Positions 53,167 to 61,900 of a DNA stretch of 64,000 nt are shown here, piece after piece. Position 1 is the first letter of the stretch. Each line of letters begins with the position of its first letter. A program made the position numbers and the translations under genes. Source of the stretch: Aquirufa rosea (GTDB taxonomy: Bacteria; Bacteroidota; Bacteroidia; Cytophagales; Spirosomataceae). The notes under the pieces are model-generated. The model was not told the DNA's origin and made no database searches. It saw only the letters and a list, made by a program, of their open reading frames with translations. Where the stretch lies: positions 247,428 through 311,427 of the forward strand of contig NZ_SDHY01000004.1 of assembly GCF_004118285.1 (NCBI RefSeq), written 5' to 3'.

Positions 53167-54879
53167 TTATTTGGAGCTCAAAAACAATTGATGAGCAAAG
53201 GGGGTGAATGCTGTTATATAAACCGAAGGTGCTTGTGCAAAAGCTAAGGCTCCTCTAAGGTGAATGTTTTTATGCTCAGCTCTACCTGGTCCAAAGCGTA
53301 TGCTATCATCACCTAGGGTGTATTTTCCTTCAGGTTCTTTCAATAAATAGGTATTGTTTTCTTTTCCACTAGGGATAACACCTTCGAAACGGCCATCGCC
53401 GCGGAAAATCAATTCCAAACTTACCGGCACACCATCGGTGCCTTTCATGTGGATATCAATCATCAATCCTCCATCCCTTTCTTTTATTTGAATTCGGGTT
53501 TCCAGATATTGAACTTCACTTTGCTGCCGATTACTTCGAGGCATTTTTTCCCAATCTCCATCGGGAGCGATTTGCTCTTTTTGATGCGGTTGAAAATAAG
53601 GGCCATCTAGTTTCTGCTGCAGCACCCAGGTGTCTCCATCCTGCTGGATTTCATGGGATTGAAACTGGCCTTTACCAAAAAAAGAAGCCGCCAAGCGAAG
53701 CCCCTGCAAAGTAGCATTTCCATGCTGGAAAGTTAAGAAATTGGGATTATTGACTAGAATGGTAGAATCCCATCGATTTCTTCTGATTCTAAGGATGCCA
53801 GAGTAGGGGAAAGACTTAACATAATTGATCGGAATGTTGTTTCCTTCAGGTAATTCTTGCCATAAAAATGGCTCTTCCAGAAAGTTTTCAATATGTGTAC
53901 CAATTCTTGGGAAATAAGCTTTTTCAATCAGTCGGCACATTGCCGCAAAGCGAGGATTTTTATCTAGGATAGCCAGGTAACGGTAGCCATAATAGTAATT
54001 CTCAAACATGCTGATTCCTCCTTTGTCTTGTCGGTTTGAAGCATCAGTTACTACCTCCATGTTAGGATGAACATAGTACAAAGTCATTTCTAGATTTTTT
54101 CGAATGACATCCAGAAGTTCTGGTTTTTTAAATACTTGGTAAACGGCTAGGAGGGCTTTGTTGATAATGGCAGAATATATACCCGCACTTTTTTCGGTAT
54201 ATTGTCCATCGGGATCTAGGTCAATATGCTCTTGGAGCCATTGTTCTGCCCTTGCTTTGTATCTTGGGTCAGGCCAAATTTTGTAAAGATGGGCCAAAGC
54301 TCCCGAAACTACCCAGCGATGATTGGGTGTGTGAATTCCGCCTACAATCAGTGATTCCCCGCAACGCTTTAAAAATGTTTCTAAGGGTTTCATGAGGGAA
54401 GTATAGCGATTATCAGCATTATTTTTTTGTAATAAAAGATAGGCTACACTCAGTTTTTCAACCACAAAAGCTGTGTCTGGTGTGGAGTGAAAATTGGTAC
54501 TTAATAAATCAATGGTCCCATCAGCATGTTGCATCTTCAAAAGGCATTGACAGGCTTGTATGGCCTTTTCTACATGTGTTTGGGATTGGTAAAGGCTAGA
54601 CTCTGGACTGGTAACCGCACAGGCTACTTTTACGATATAATATCCCGTGGTTTGAGGATTGGGAATATCGTCCCCGTCTCGGAAACCACCCAAATAGCGG
54701 TGTTGGGTTTCGCTAATTCTCAGAGCCTCATAACGTGAAAAGTCTTGATCATTTTGGTGAATGATTTTGACTAGCCAAGCAGGCTTTTCCTCTTTTAAAT
54801 GGCTGGCATAGGCCCAATTTGTCCAGGATAGAGCTCCCATGCTCATAGCTCCTATATGCACAAACTTTCTTCTTTTCAT
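53167..54879 (-). CDS. exported alpha/alpha-barrel-like protein of unknown function
   Basis: A 570-residue protein with an unusual N-terminus (MKRRKFVHIGAMSMGALSWTNWAYA) that fits a Tat-like signal. Residues about 50-360 appear helical and toroid-like, with repeated Leu/Ala helices and aromatic loops (LLKMQHADGTIDLLSTNFHSTPDTAF, YYYGYRYLAILDKNPRF). The C-terminal part (about 370-570) is beta-rich (FLTFQHGNATLQGLRLAASFFGKG, GGLMIDIHMKGTDGVPVSLELIFRGDG), the layout of heparinase II/III-type lyases and some alpha/alpha glycosidases. I do not recognise the family. It overlaps no gene and starts 4 nt after the GH105 stop, so it is co-transcribed with it. Confidence 0.78.
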   Translation of the reverse strand: MKRRKFVHIGAMSMGALSWTNWAYASHLKEEKPAWLVKIIHQNDQDFSRYEALRISETQHRYLGGFRDGDDIPNPQTTGYYIVKVACAVTSPESSLYQSQTHVEKAIQACQCLLKMQHADGTIDLLSTNFHSTPDTAFVVEKLSVAYLLLQKNNADNRYTSLMKPLETFLKRCGESLIVGGIHTPNHRWVVSGALAHLYKIWPDPRYKARAEQWLQEHIDLDPDGQYTEKSAGIYSAIINKALLAVYQVFKKPELLDVIRKNLEMTLYYVHPNMEVVTDASNRQDKGGISMFENYYYGYRYLAILDKNPRFAAMCRLIEKAYFPRIGTHIENFLEEPFLWQELPEGNNIPINYVKSFPYSGILRIRRNRWDSTILVNNPNFLTFQHGNATLQGLRLAASFFGKGQFQSHEIQQDGDTWVLQQKLDGPYFQPHQKEQIAPDGDWEKMPRSNRQQSEVQYLETRIQIKERDGGLMIDIHMKGTDGVPVSLELIFRGDGRFEGVIPSGKENNTYLLKEPEGKYTLGDDSIRFGPGRAEHKNIHLRGALAFAQAPSVYITAFTPFAHQLFLSSK

Positions 54880-54883
54880 GCGC

Positions 54884-56029
54884 TTATTTTTGGCGAGAGA
54901 TTTTTTGGTATTCTAGGGCAAACATGATGAAAGAGCCAATGCCGAAACCCTGACCTTCTACGATGGGCCTGCCATAATAATAATCTTTCATGCCAACACA
55001 GGTTCCGCCTGAGACTCTGCTTGGACATAAATAGGGGCCTTTGGGTTGAACAAGGCTGTGTTTTTTCAGACCTCGATAGGCTAAATCTATGGAAGGTAAA
55101 TATTCCTGGGCTTTTAGGATTCCTAATTCTATGCCTTTGGCCATGGAATAGGCAAACATGGCGGTACATGAACTTTCTTCCCAGTTTTTGGCATCTTGTG
55201 GATATAACAGGAGTTGGTACCAATGCCCTGTTTGTTTATTTTGTAAAGAGGGTAAGGTATGCATCATGGCTAAGAATTCATTTTTTAGTGGTTCATAGTA
55301 GTTTGACTTGGGACTAATGCTACTTAGCACATCCACTAAAGTCATAGCGACCCACCCGTTGGCACGTCCCCAATATTCACTACTTTTTCTAGTCTTTTTA
55401 TCAGGCCAGCCGACTACACTGCAGCCATCATCATAATCTTGGTCATCGTCATCCAAAGCATGTACCCAAAGTCCAGTGGTGGGATTAGCGAGTGATTGGC
55501 TATGAGATTTAATTTGGCTGTAAACATGGGCCAAATATTTTTCCTCTCCGGTGGCGCGGTACATTTCCATGAGAAACATTTGGAGCATATAGACTGTATC
55601 ATCCCATAACTCTACGGTTTCTGTTCTATGGGAAATTCCGCCGTTTTTTGATCTTGGGGCATTGAGGTAATCTTGATAAATGGCCTGTGCTTTTAGTTTG
55701 TATTTTTCCTCTTTAGTGACACGAGCCAAAAATGCCATTCCAATTCCTGATGCAATAGCATTTGGATGTTTTCCGTTAGCCACATCGTAGGTTTTATCCA
55801 TGGCTGTTCGGATATACTGCAGGTATTTGTACTTCTCATCGGTAGGTTTTGTTTCGTACAAATGAATCAATGAATTAAGAAATGTCGCCTGTCCCCAATC
55901 CCATGTATATTTTTCAGCGGGCATATAAACTTCTCGACCGTATCGATCTAGGGAATCTATCCAAGTTTGCGCTTGCGTGCTGGAAAAAGTTAGGTAAAAG
56001 AAAATGCTGAGGAATACAATTCTTCTCAT
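54884..56029 (-). CDS. GH105/GH88-type unsaturated glucuronyl/galacturonyl hydrolase
   Basis: A 381-residue protein with a signal peptide (IVFLSIFFYLTFSSTQAQ). The alpha/alpha-barrel of GH105 is evident from VELWDDTVYMLQMFLMEMYRATGEEKYL (with the catalytic Asp pair), YWGRANGWVAMTLVDVLS (the WGRxNGW block) and the C-terminal GQGFGIGSFIMFALEYQ. GH105 enzymes hydrate the 4,5-double bond of unsaturated uronosyl ends made by polysaccharide lyases. An adjacent lyase-shaped protein is co-transcribed. The gene is preceded by a strong hairpin at 56068. It is exported, consistent with terminal processing in the periplasm. Confidence 0.9.
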   Translation of the reverse strand: MRRIVFLSIFFYLTFSSTQAQTWIDSLDRYGREVYMPAEKYTWDWGQATFLNSLIHLYETKPTDEKYKYLQYIRTAMDKTYDVANGKHPNAIASGIGMAFLARVTKEEKYKLKAQAIYQDYLNAPRSKNGGISHRTETVELWDDTVYMLQMFLMEMYRATGEEKYLAHVYSQIKSHSQSLANPTTGLWVHALDDDDQDYDDGCSVVGWPDKKTRKSSEYWGRANGWVAMTLVDVLSSISPKSNYYEPLKNEFLAMMHTLPSLQNKQTGHWYQLLLYPQDAKNWEESSCTAMFAYSMAKGIELGILKAQEYLPSIDLAYRGLKKHSLVQPKGPYLCPSRVSGGTCVGMKDYYYGRPIVEGQGFGIGSFIMFALEYQKISRQK

Positions 56030-56067
56030 CGCTTAATCATCGTTTAAAAGGTTTAGAGCATAAAAAA

Positions 56068-56102
56068 GGGAAAATGTTGGATTAATTCTCCAACATTTTC
56101 CC
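56068..56102 (-). terminator. intrinsic terminator of the haem-binding gene
   Basis: A perfect 14-bp stem (GGGAAAATGTTGGA and its complement) with a 7-nt loop. On the minus strand it is followed by six T, matching an intrinsic terminator 69 nt after the haem-binding stop. It lies only 38 nt ahead of the GH105 start, so any GH105 promoter must overlap it or lie between. Confidence 0.85.
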
Positions 56103-56171
56103 ATCAATATAATTATTTAAATCCTTAATTCTGTTTAACAAACTATATAAATAGTTATATGAGATAGATTG

Positions 56172-56672
56172 TTAGGATTTCTTTCTTTTTTTCATGACCA
56201 AACTATCCGCAGGATAATGAGCTTTGAGACTATCCATTTGTGCCTTTGCCCAGCTAATTAACACTTCTCTTTGTTCTTGGCTTAGATTGGCTTCTTTATG
56301 TAGGCCAAAGTAGGTGTAAGATTCTAGTGGCATTTCTTTTTCCTCCACTGTTTCAACGATTTCTTCCAGCTTATGATTCTGCACCGCGATAGGTAATTTG
56401 GTAAAACTTGACAGGTTCAAATGCTTTTTCCCATCATTGATGTGGTGTGTTAAGAAAAAGCCAACGGGTTGGAAATTGGAATACCAAGGGTAGGTACTTT
56501 TATTGGAATGGCAGTCGTTGCAAGCTACTTTCAGGATTTGATTCACATTTTCTGGGACTAGGTATTTAGTCGAGATGGAATAGGTCTCATCATTGGATTC
56601 ATTTTTTTCCTGGTGAATGAATTGAATCCCAACTAAGATGATAATTAGGGCTAAGAGGATTTTCTTTTTCAT
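56172..56672 (-). CDS. haem-binding domain protein (Haem_bd family)
   Basis: A 166-residue protein with an N-terminal membrane anchor (ILLALIIILVGIQFIH) and a Haem_bd domain. The haem motif CNDCH is at 51-55, followed by SNKSTYPWYSNFQPVGFFLTHHINDGKKHLNLSSF, the family hallmark. LGLHKEANLSQEQREVLISWA-like segment FGLHKEANLSQEQREVLISWA lies near the C-terminus. It is a periplasmic membrane-anchored c-type cytochrome of unknown partner, sometimes found near envelope or sugar-metabolism genes. No gene is close upstream; a terminator follows. Confidence 0.9.
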   Translation of the reverse strand: MKKKILLALIIILVGIQFIHQEKNESNDETYSISTKYLVPENVNQILKVACNDCHSNKSTYPWYSNFQPVGFFLTHHINDGKKHLNLSSFTKLPIAVQNHKLEEIVETVEEKEMPLESYTYFGLHKEANLSQEQREVLISWAKAQMDSLKAHYPADSLVMKKRKKS

Positions 56673-57032
56673 GAATTTTAGGGATAAATATGTGGCCTAA
56701 ATTTTTATTTAATGAATTTAAGCATTGTTTTCTTTTTAAAATACGGTAGGTGCTTAAATCTTTTACTATTTTGTGCATGCCTGAGAGAATAATATGTCCC
56801 TAGGTACGTTGTCAATTCATAAATTTCTCTGGATTTTCTGTTAATCGGTTTGTGTCGAGAAGTTGACAAATTTAGATATTTGGCTAAATTAATAAATACA
56901 GTAATTAAAATGACCCCATGTCTATTCAATTAAAAGGAATCATTCATTGGATACAGATTTAAGATCAATTTGGTGTGCCAAATCCAGGGATTTTTCTTAG
57001 ATTACCATGACAACCCCAAATGACATTTTCAT
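56673..57032. other. 360-nt divergent intergenic region
   Basis: No supported gene. It contains a 9-bp inverted repeat ATTTAAGCA/TGCTTAAAT (56716-56724 and 56751-56759) and a small hairpin ATTTGG-TGTG-CCAAAT (56968-56983), 49 nt before YitT. A minus-strand frame of 74 codons (56705-56929) lacks a credible domain. Promoters for both flanking genes must lie here. Confidence 0.6.
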
Positions 57033-57908
57033 ATGCCAAATAAAAACATAAATAGAAATAATTCATTTTTAAAGGATATCCTGCTCATTATTACAGGTAT
57101 TTTTTCTGCTTCATTTGGTTTTAAAGGGTTTTTATTGACGAATCATTTCATTGATGGTGGAGCTACAGGTATCTCTTTATTGTTGACGAACGTTACGAAA
57201 TTGCCACTTGCTTTTTTATTGATCATCATCAATATTCCTTTTGTCCTTTTGGGATTGCGGGTAATGGGTAGGACTTTTGCCATTAAAACAGCCTTTGCTA
57301 TTTCGGGTCTAGCGGCTGTGGTGGCCTTTATTCCCTTTCCAGATGTGACGAGTGATAATTTATTGGTGGCTCTTTTTGGTGGCTTTTTTCTAGGAGCGGG
57401 AATTGGATTAACTATTCGTGGGGGAGCGGTGATTGATGGAACCGAGGTTTTAGCCATTTATTTAAGTAAGCGTTTGGGGACCACTATTGGGGATATCATC
57501 ATTGGATTGAATGCCTGCATATTTTTGGCCGCAACCTATTTTTTATCGGTGGAAATAGCTCTCTATTCCATGGTGACATATTTATCAGCCTCTAAAACAC
57601 TGGATTTTTTCCTTGAAGGTTTTGAAGAATATATGGGAGTTACCATTATTTCTACCAGACATGGCGCAATCAAAGATATGATTCAAAAAGAATTGGGTAG
57701 AGGATTTACCGTATATTCTGGAAAGAAAGGGTATGGGAAAAAGGGTGAATCAGAGCATGTCGATATAGTATATACGATTGTTACCCGATTGGAGTTAAAT
57801 CGATTGAATAATGCCATTGAGCAAATTGATAAGGATGCTTTTGTGGTGATGTCTAGCGTTAAGGATACCAAAGGTGGTATGATAAAACAACGCCCATTAA
57901 AGCATTAA
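57033..57908 (+). CDS. YitT family membrane protein (DUF161 plus DUF2179)
   Basis: A 291-residue protein with five to six hydrophobic segments (ILLIITGIFSASFGFKGFLL, LAFLLIIINIPFVLLGLRVMG, GLAAVVAFIPFPD, LFGGFFLGAGIGLTIRGGAVIDGTEVLAIYLS) and a C-terminal cytoplasmic DUF2179 domain (about 225-280, GRGFTVYSGKKGYGKKG, HVDIVYTIVTRLELNRLNNAIEQIDKDAFVV). The HFIDGGATGISLLL motif after the first helices is typical. YitT proteins are widespread and poorly understood; transport or membrane sensing is suggested. It stands alone, preceded by a structured 360-nt region and followed by inverted repeats. Confidence 0.92.
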   Translation: MPNKNINRNNSFLKDILLIITGIFSASFGFKGFLLTNHFIDGGATGISLLLTNVTKLPLAFLLIIINIPFVLLGLRVMGRTFAIKTAFAISGLAAVVAFIPFPDVTSDNLLVALFGGFFLGAGIGLTIRGGAVIDGTEVLAIYLSKRLGTTIGDIIIGLNACIFLAATYFLSVEIALYSMVTYLSASKTLDFFLEGFEEYMGVTIISTRHGAIKDMIQKELGRGFTVYSGKKGYGKKGESEHVDIVYTIVTRLELNRLNNAIEQIDKDAFVVMSSVKDTKGGMIKQRPLKH

Positions 57909-57970
57909 CAGGATGCTTCTGTTTTATGGCTAATTGTTCGAAGTCAGGATCTTTGGAAGATTTTTAAATA

Positions 57971-57995
57971 CCTTTTTTTGGGCCATAAAAAAAGG
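57971..57995. other. A/T hairpin downstream of YitT
   Basis: CCTTTTTTT and AAAAAAAGG pair around the loop GGGCCAT. It is 62 nt after the YitT stop. The stem is nearly all A-T with a weak trailing T-run, so terminator function is uncertain. Confidence 0.4.
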
Positions 57996-58047
57996 AATAA
58001 ACTTACTATTTTGAACGAATCAAAAACAGAAAGAAACTCCTTTTTCG

Positions 58048-58171
58048 TTTGTCATGAAGAACACGGAGCAAGTCCGGAACACGGAGTAGTCCGTGTTTGC
58101 TGATCAAAATTATATTTTATGTTTTGAATCACATTCAAATAGTCTAAAAAATGTATGTGCTTCATGACAAA
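58048..58171. repeat. 124-bp element with 12-bp terminal inverted repeats
   Basis: TTTGTCATGAAG (58048-58059) and its exact complement (58160-58171) bracket a structured centre. The centre has a direct repeat GAACACGGAG (58059-58068, 58077-58086) and a perfect 8-bp stem AACACGGA-GTAG-TCCGTGTT (58078-58097). The layout resembles a miniature inverted-repeat element, but no target-site duplication was seen. Confidence 0.5.
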
Positions 58172-58195
58172 TGTCAAGATCAGGTCTAGGTCAAA

Positions 58196-58795
58196 TCAAC
58201 TTTTATGAGCGTATTCTTGGGCTAAACGACTAAATGTTTCAGGTCTCATTCCTAAAAATTCAGCGATGTATTTATTCGGTATTCTGTTGATACTTTCCGC
58301 GTATCCTGATTGTAAAAAAGCCTCATACCGTTCTTTAGCATTGGGTATTCGGGAAATATACACCCTTTCTTCAGCTGAGACAAGGTAGAATTCGAACAAG
58401 GATCGATAGATGATTGACATGTCTGGAAAGTGTTTCAAACAGTATTGTAAATCATCGTAATGTAATGCTTCTGTTTGGGTGGCCTCCAAAGCCTGAATGT
58501 TTTCTTTACAAGGAGTTCTCATGAAAAAGCCTGAAACGGAGGTGAATACATGATTTTCCCAATCTACCCATTGTGTAATCTCTTTGCTTCCGTGCTTATA
58601 AAACCCTCTTACTAGTCCTTTTTTAATCAAATGTAATTCATGGAAGGGTTCTCCTGCCTGACAAATCATTTCACCCTTTTTGAAATTATAGCTTCTCATG
58701 TGGGCAGAGAAGTAGTCCTTCAGGTCCTTAGAGATGGGAATGATGGAATTAAAAAAAATGAGACTGTATAAATTTTTAGGAGTAGGATGGCTCAT
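58196..58795 (-). CDS. Crp/Fnr-family transcriptional regulator
   Basis: A 199-residue protein with a cyclic-nucleotide-binding-like beta-roll (about 25-115, YNFKKGEMICQAGEPFHELHLIKKGLVRGFYKHGSKEITQW) and a C-terminal helix-turn-helix (about 168-195, IPNKYIAEFLGMRPETFSRLAQEY). The phosphate-binding cassette residues for cAMP are not obvious, common in this Bacteroidota group. Target unknown. It is divergent in neighbourhood: its 3' end faces the inverted-repeat element, and upstream lies the terminator of the giant T9SS gene. It probably regulates itself or a nearby gene. Confidence 0.92.
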   Translation of the reverse strand: MSHPTPKNLYSLIFFNSIIPISKDLKDYFSAHMRSYNFKKGEMICQAGEPFHELHLIKKGLVRGFYKHGSKEITQWVDWENHVFTSVSGFFMRTPCKENIQALEATQTEALHYDDLQYCLKHFPDMSIIYRSLFEFYLVSAEERVYISRIPNAKERYEAFLQSGYAESINRIPNKYIAEFLGMRPETFSRLAQEYAHKS

Positions 58796-58912
58796 ATTAT
58801 CAATGGACCGTATAGGTTTTTTAAAATCTACAGTACTTTAAAAGCAAACTGTTTTAAAGTAAGAACTAATTATTCTAAATAAAAAAAGATTTGAACAGAT
58901 TTTTCCATAAAT

Positions 58913-58945
58913 AAAAAAACGAGGACCATGAGCCCTCGTTTTTTT
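58913..58945 (-). terminator. intrinsic terminator of the giant T9SS gene
   Basis: Stem AAAAAACGAGG against CCTCGTTTTTT, with a 9-nt loop. On the minus strand it ends in seven T. It lies 24 nt after the stop codon at 58969 and matches a classic intrinsic terminator. Confidence 0.85.
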
Positions 58946-58968
58946 TTGATTGATGAAATCCTTACTCT

Positions 58969-61900
58969 CTAATTAGAGGTTCTATTGATAAATACATAAG
59001 ATGAGATATTTGGTTTAGCACCAAAGAAATCAACAATGTAATAGTAAACCCCATCAGGGAGTTTTTTATCTAAGGTAAATAGATTGTTAGGAGAGCTTTC
59101 TCCACCCCAATCGTTTTTATAATTTTCAATCTCGAAAACTAAATCACCCCAGCGATTATAGATGGACAATCTATTCTGGTAATTGAATATTCCAGGAATG
59201 ATCAATTTGTCATTTAATCCATCCCCATTAGGAGATATACCTTGTGGCACAAAGGTGTTACAAGTATCAGGATCTAAACGATTTGGTATACCATCTTTAT
59301 CACAGTCTGGCATAGCTCCATAATTTAAATCATCCTCCAAAAGATCTGGTATGCCATCGTTATCATCATCTGGGTCTAGATAATCATAGATTCCATCTTT
59401 ATCGGTATCTAATGGGCTGAACAAGCTACTTCCAGCGCCAGCACTATCTGGGGTACCATCGTTATCACTATCTAAATCGCGGAAATCTGGAAGGCCATCT
59501 CGATCAGTATCCACAGGATTATTAGGATTTTTCCCTACTTCAATGATATCAGGAATGCCATCATTATCACTATCTAAATCGCGGTAATCTGGAATACCAT
59601 CTTTATCAGTATCGATAGGTTTGTTTGGATCCGCTCCAGCTTCCACTTTGTCAGGAATGGAATCATTGTCAGAATCTAGATCACGGAAATCAAACATACC
59701 ATCTTTGTCTGTATCATATGGTGTAGCAGGATTTGGCCCTACTTCTACTTTATCAGGAATAGTGTCATTATCAGAGTCCACATCCATATAATCTGGTATA
59801 CCATCTTTATCAAAATCAGATGGAACCATTGGATCATTTCCAACTTCAAGGCTATCCAATATGGTATCATTGTCTGAATCAGTATCCCGGTAATTGGGAA
59901 TTCCGTCTTCATCAGAATCTAATGGTTTATTGGCATCAGAACCTAATTCCAAAAGATCCAAAATACTATCATTGTCAGAATCAGTATCCAAGTAATCTGG
60001 TTTACCATCTTTGTCGGTATCCACTGGATTATTTGGATCATTACCTGCCTCAAACTTATCAGAAATGCCATCACCGTCCGAATCTGTATCTCTGAAATCG
60101 AAATATCCATCTTGGTCAGTATCTATTGGGTTAGAGCCACTGATACCCACCTCAACCTTATCAGGAATACCATCATTATCAGAATCTAAATCAAGATAGT
60201 CCTCAATACCATCTTTATCACTGTCTAATGGTTTGAAGCCTACTCCACCACCCTCAATTCGGTCAGGAATACTATCTCCATCTGAGTCAAGATCTAAGTA
60301 ATCAGCTATGCCATCTTTATCCGTATCAATAGGATTTTTAGGATTAGCACCTGCTTCATATTTATCCAATATACCATCTCCATCAGAATCGGTATCACGG
60401 TAATTTGCTAATCCATCTTTGTCAGAATCTAATGGTTCACTTGGATTGCTTCCTGCTTCAATGGCATCCGGAATTCCGTCCCCGTCAGCGTCAAGATCTT
60501 CAAAATCTCGAATGCCATCTTTATCTGTATCTATAGGATTATCGCAAGTTACACTCTCTACTTTATCGGGTATTCTATCTCCATCTGAGTCTAAGTCACG
60601 GAAATTAGGGATATCATCACCATCCATATCCCCTCCTAGTTCAAGTTTATCGGCTATACAATCATTATCTGAATCTAAGTCTAAGAAGTCAGGAGATCCG
60701 TCTTTGTCGGTATCAATGACCGCCACATATTGTCCACGATCATCCCAGCCATCGTCATTATCATCCATTTTATTTTCACAAGTAGCGCACTTGTTTTTAC
60801 CTTCCCATGCATCTAGAATACCATCTCCATCAGAGTCTAAATCAAGGTAATTGGAAATACCATCTCCATCATTATCCCGATCACGTTCGTCGGAGTCACC
60901 TAACCAATCTCCATCTGAATCTTTATCTCTGTAGTTTGGTTTACCGTCTTTATCAGGGTCTCCTGTAAGTTCAACGCTATCGTTGATACCATCTCCATCA
61001 GAATCCACATCTAGATAATCAGGAGTTCCATCCTTATCTGTATCTGGAATTGGAGCTGGATTGGATTCAAGGAAATCAGCCAAACCATTTCCATTGGCAT
61101 CTGGTAAAGAACCATTGATGTCTACCCGGCCATCATAATTGCTATCAATAACCCCGCGAGAACTGTTAGTAGCTTCCCAAGCATCCATGATTCCGTCATT
61201 GTCAGAATCCATATCCAAATAATTTGGAGTACCGTCGCCGTCGGTATCTACAGTTCTTTCCATAGAGTCAAGGATACCATCATTGTCCGAATCTAGATCT
61301 AAGTAATTGGCATCACCATCTCCATCGGAGTCAATATTCTTTTCAATGATGTCTAAAATACCATCTCCATCAGAATCTGGATCTTGATAATTTGGAATAC
61401 CGTCACTGTCGAAGTCTTGGCAATTGCCGGTACCTGTGTATCCACCGTAGCACTCCATGTCGTTGGTAATGCCATCCCCATCACAATCTCCCATAAAGTA
61501 GCGTTGGTATCCTGCAGATCCTTTAGCAGGTACGAAACCTGGAATACCTCCTACACAGGAGTTCAATGGTGCGGTATCATATCCGTTTGACGTACCATCT
61601 CCATCACAGTCTGCATCTTTCCAAGCTTGGGTAGTTTTGGAGATTACTTGGCTAGCTAATAAATATGAGCAAGGATCATTTTTATCCGTTCCATCTTTCT
61701 CTTCATTGTCATCAGTCACCCCATCGCCATCAGTGTCGTCTGCCACGACAACAATATTTTCAGCTTTTGTACCAGTTCCCGTACTTGGAGTGAAGGTAAA
61801 TCCTCCGCTACCAGATCCTCCTTGATAGGTAATTCCTAAAAGAGAGAAGTCTGCTACTCCATTCACAAAGTCGTTTGAACTAGCTAATTTAATGGTACCA

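Noticed and set aside
56705..56929. Minus-strand 74-codon frame between the haem-binding and YitT genes
   Set aside because: No domain, signal or credible start context; composition is as expected for AT-rich spacer.
59312..60540. CRISPR-like array because of regular 102-bp repeats
   Set aside because: The repeats are in frame within one long gene, encode calcium-binding units, and have no unique spacers.
60419..60850. Plus-strand 143-codon frame across the thrombospondin repeats
   Set aside because: It is antisense to the giant gene; its Ser/Pro-rich pattern simply mirrors the Asp-rich repeats.
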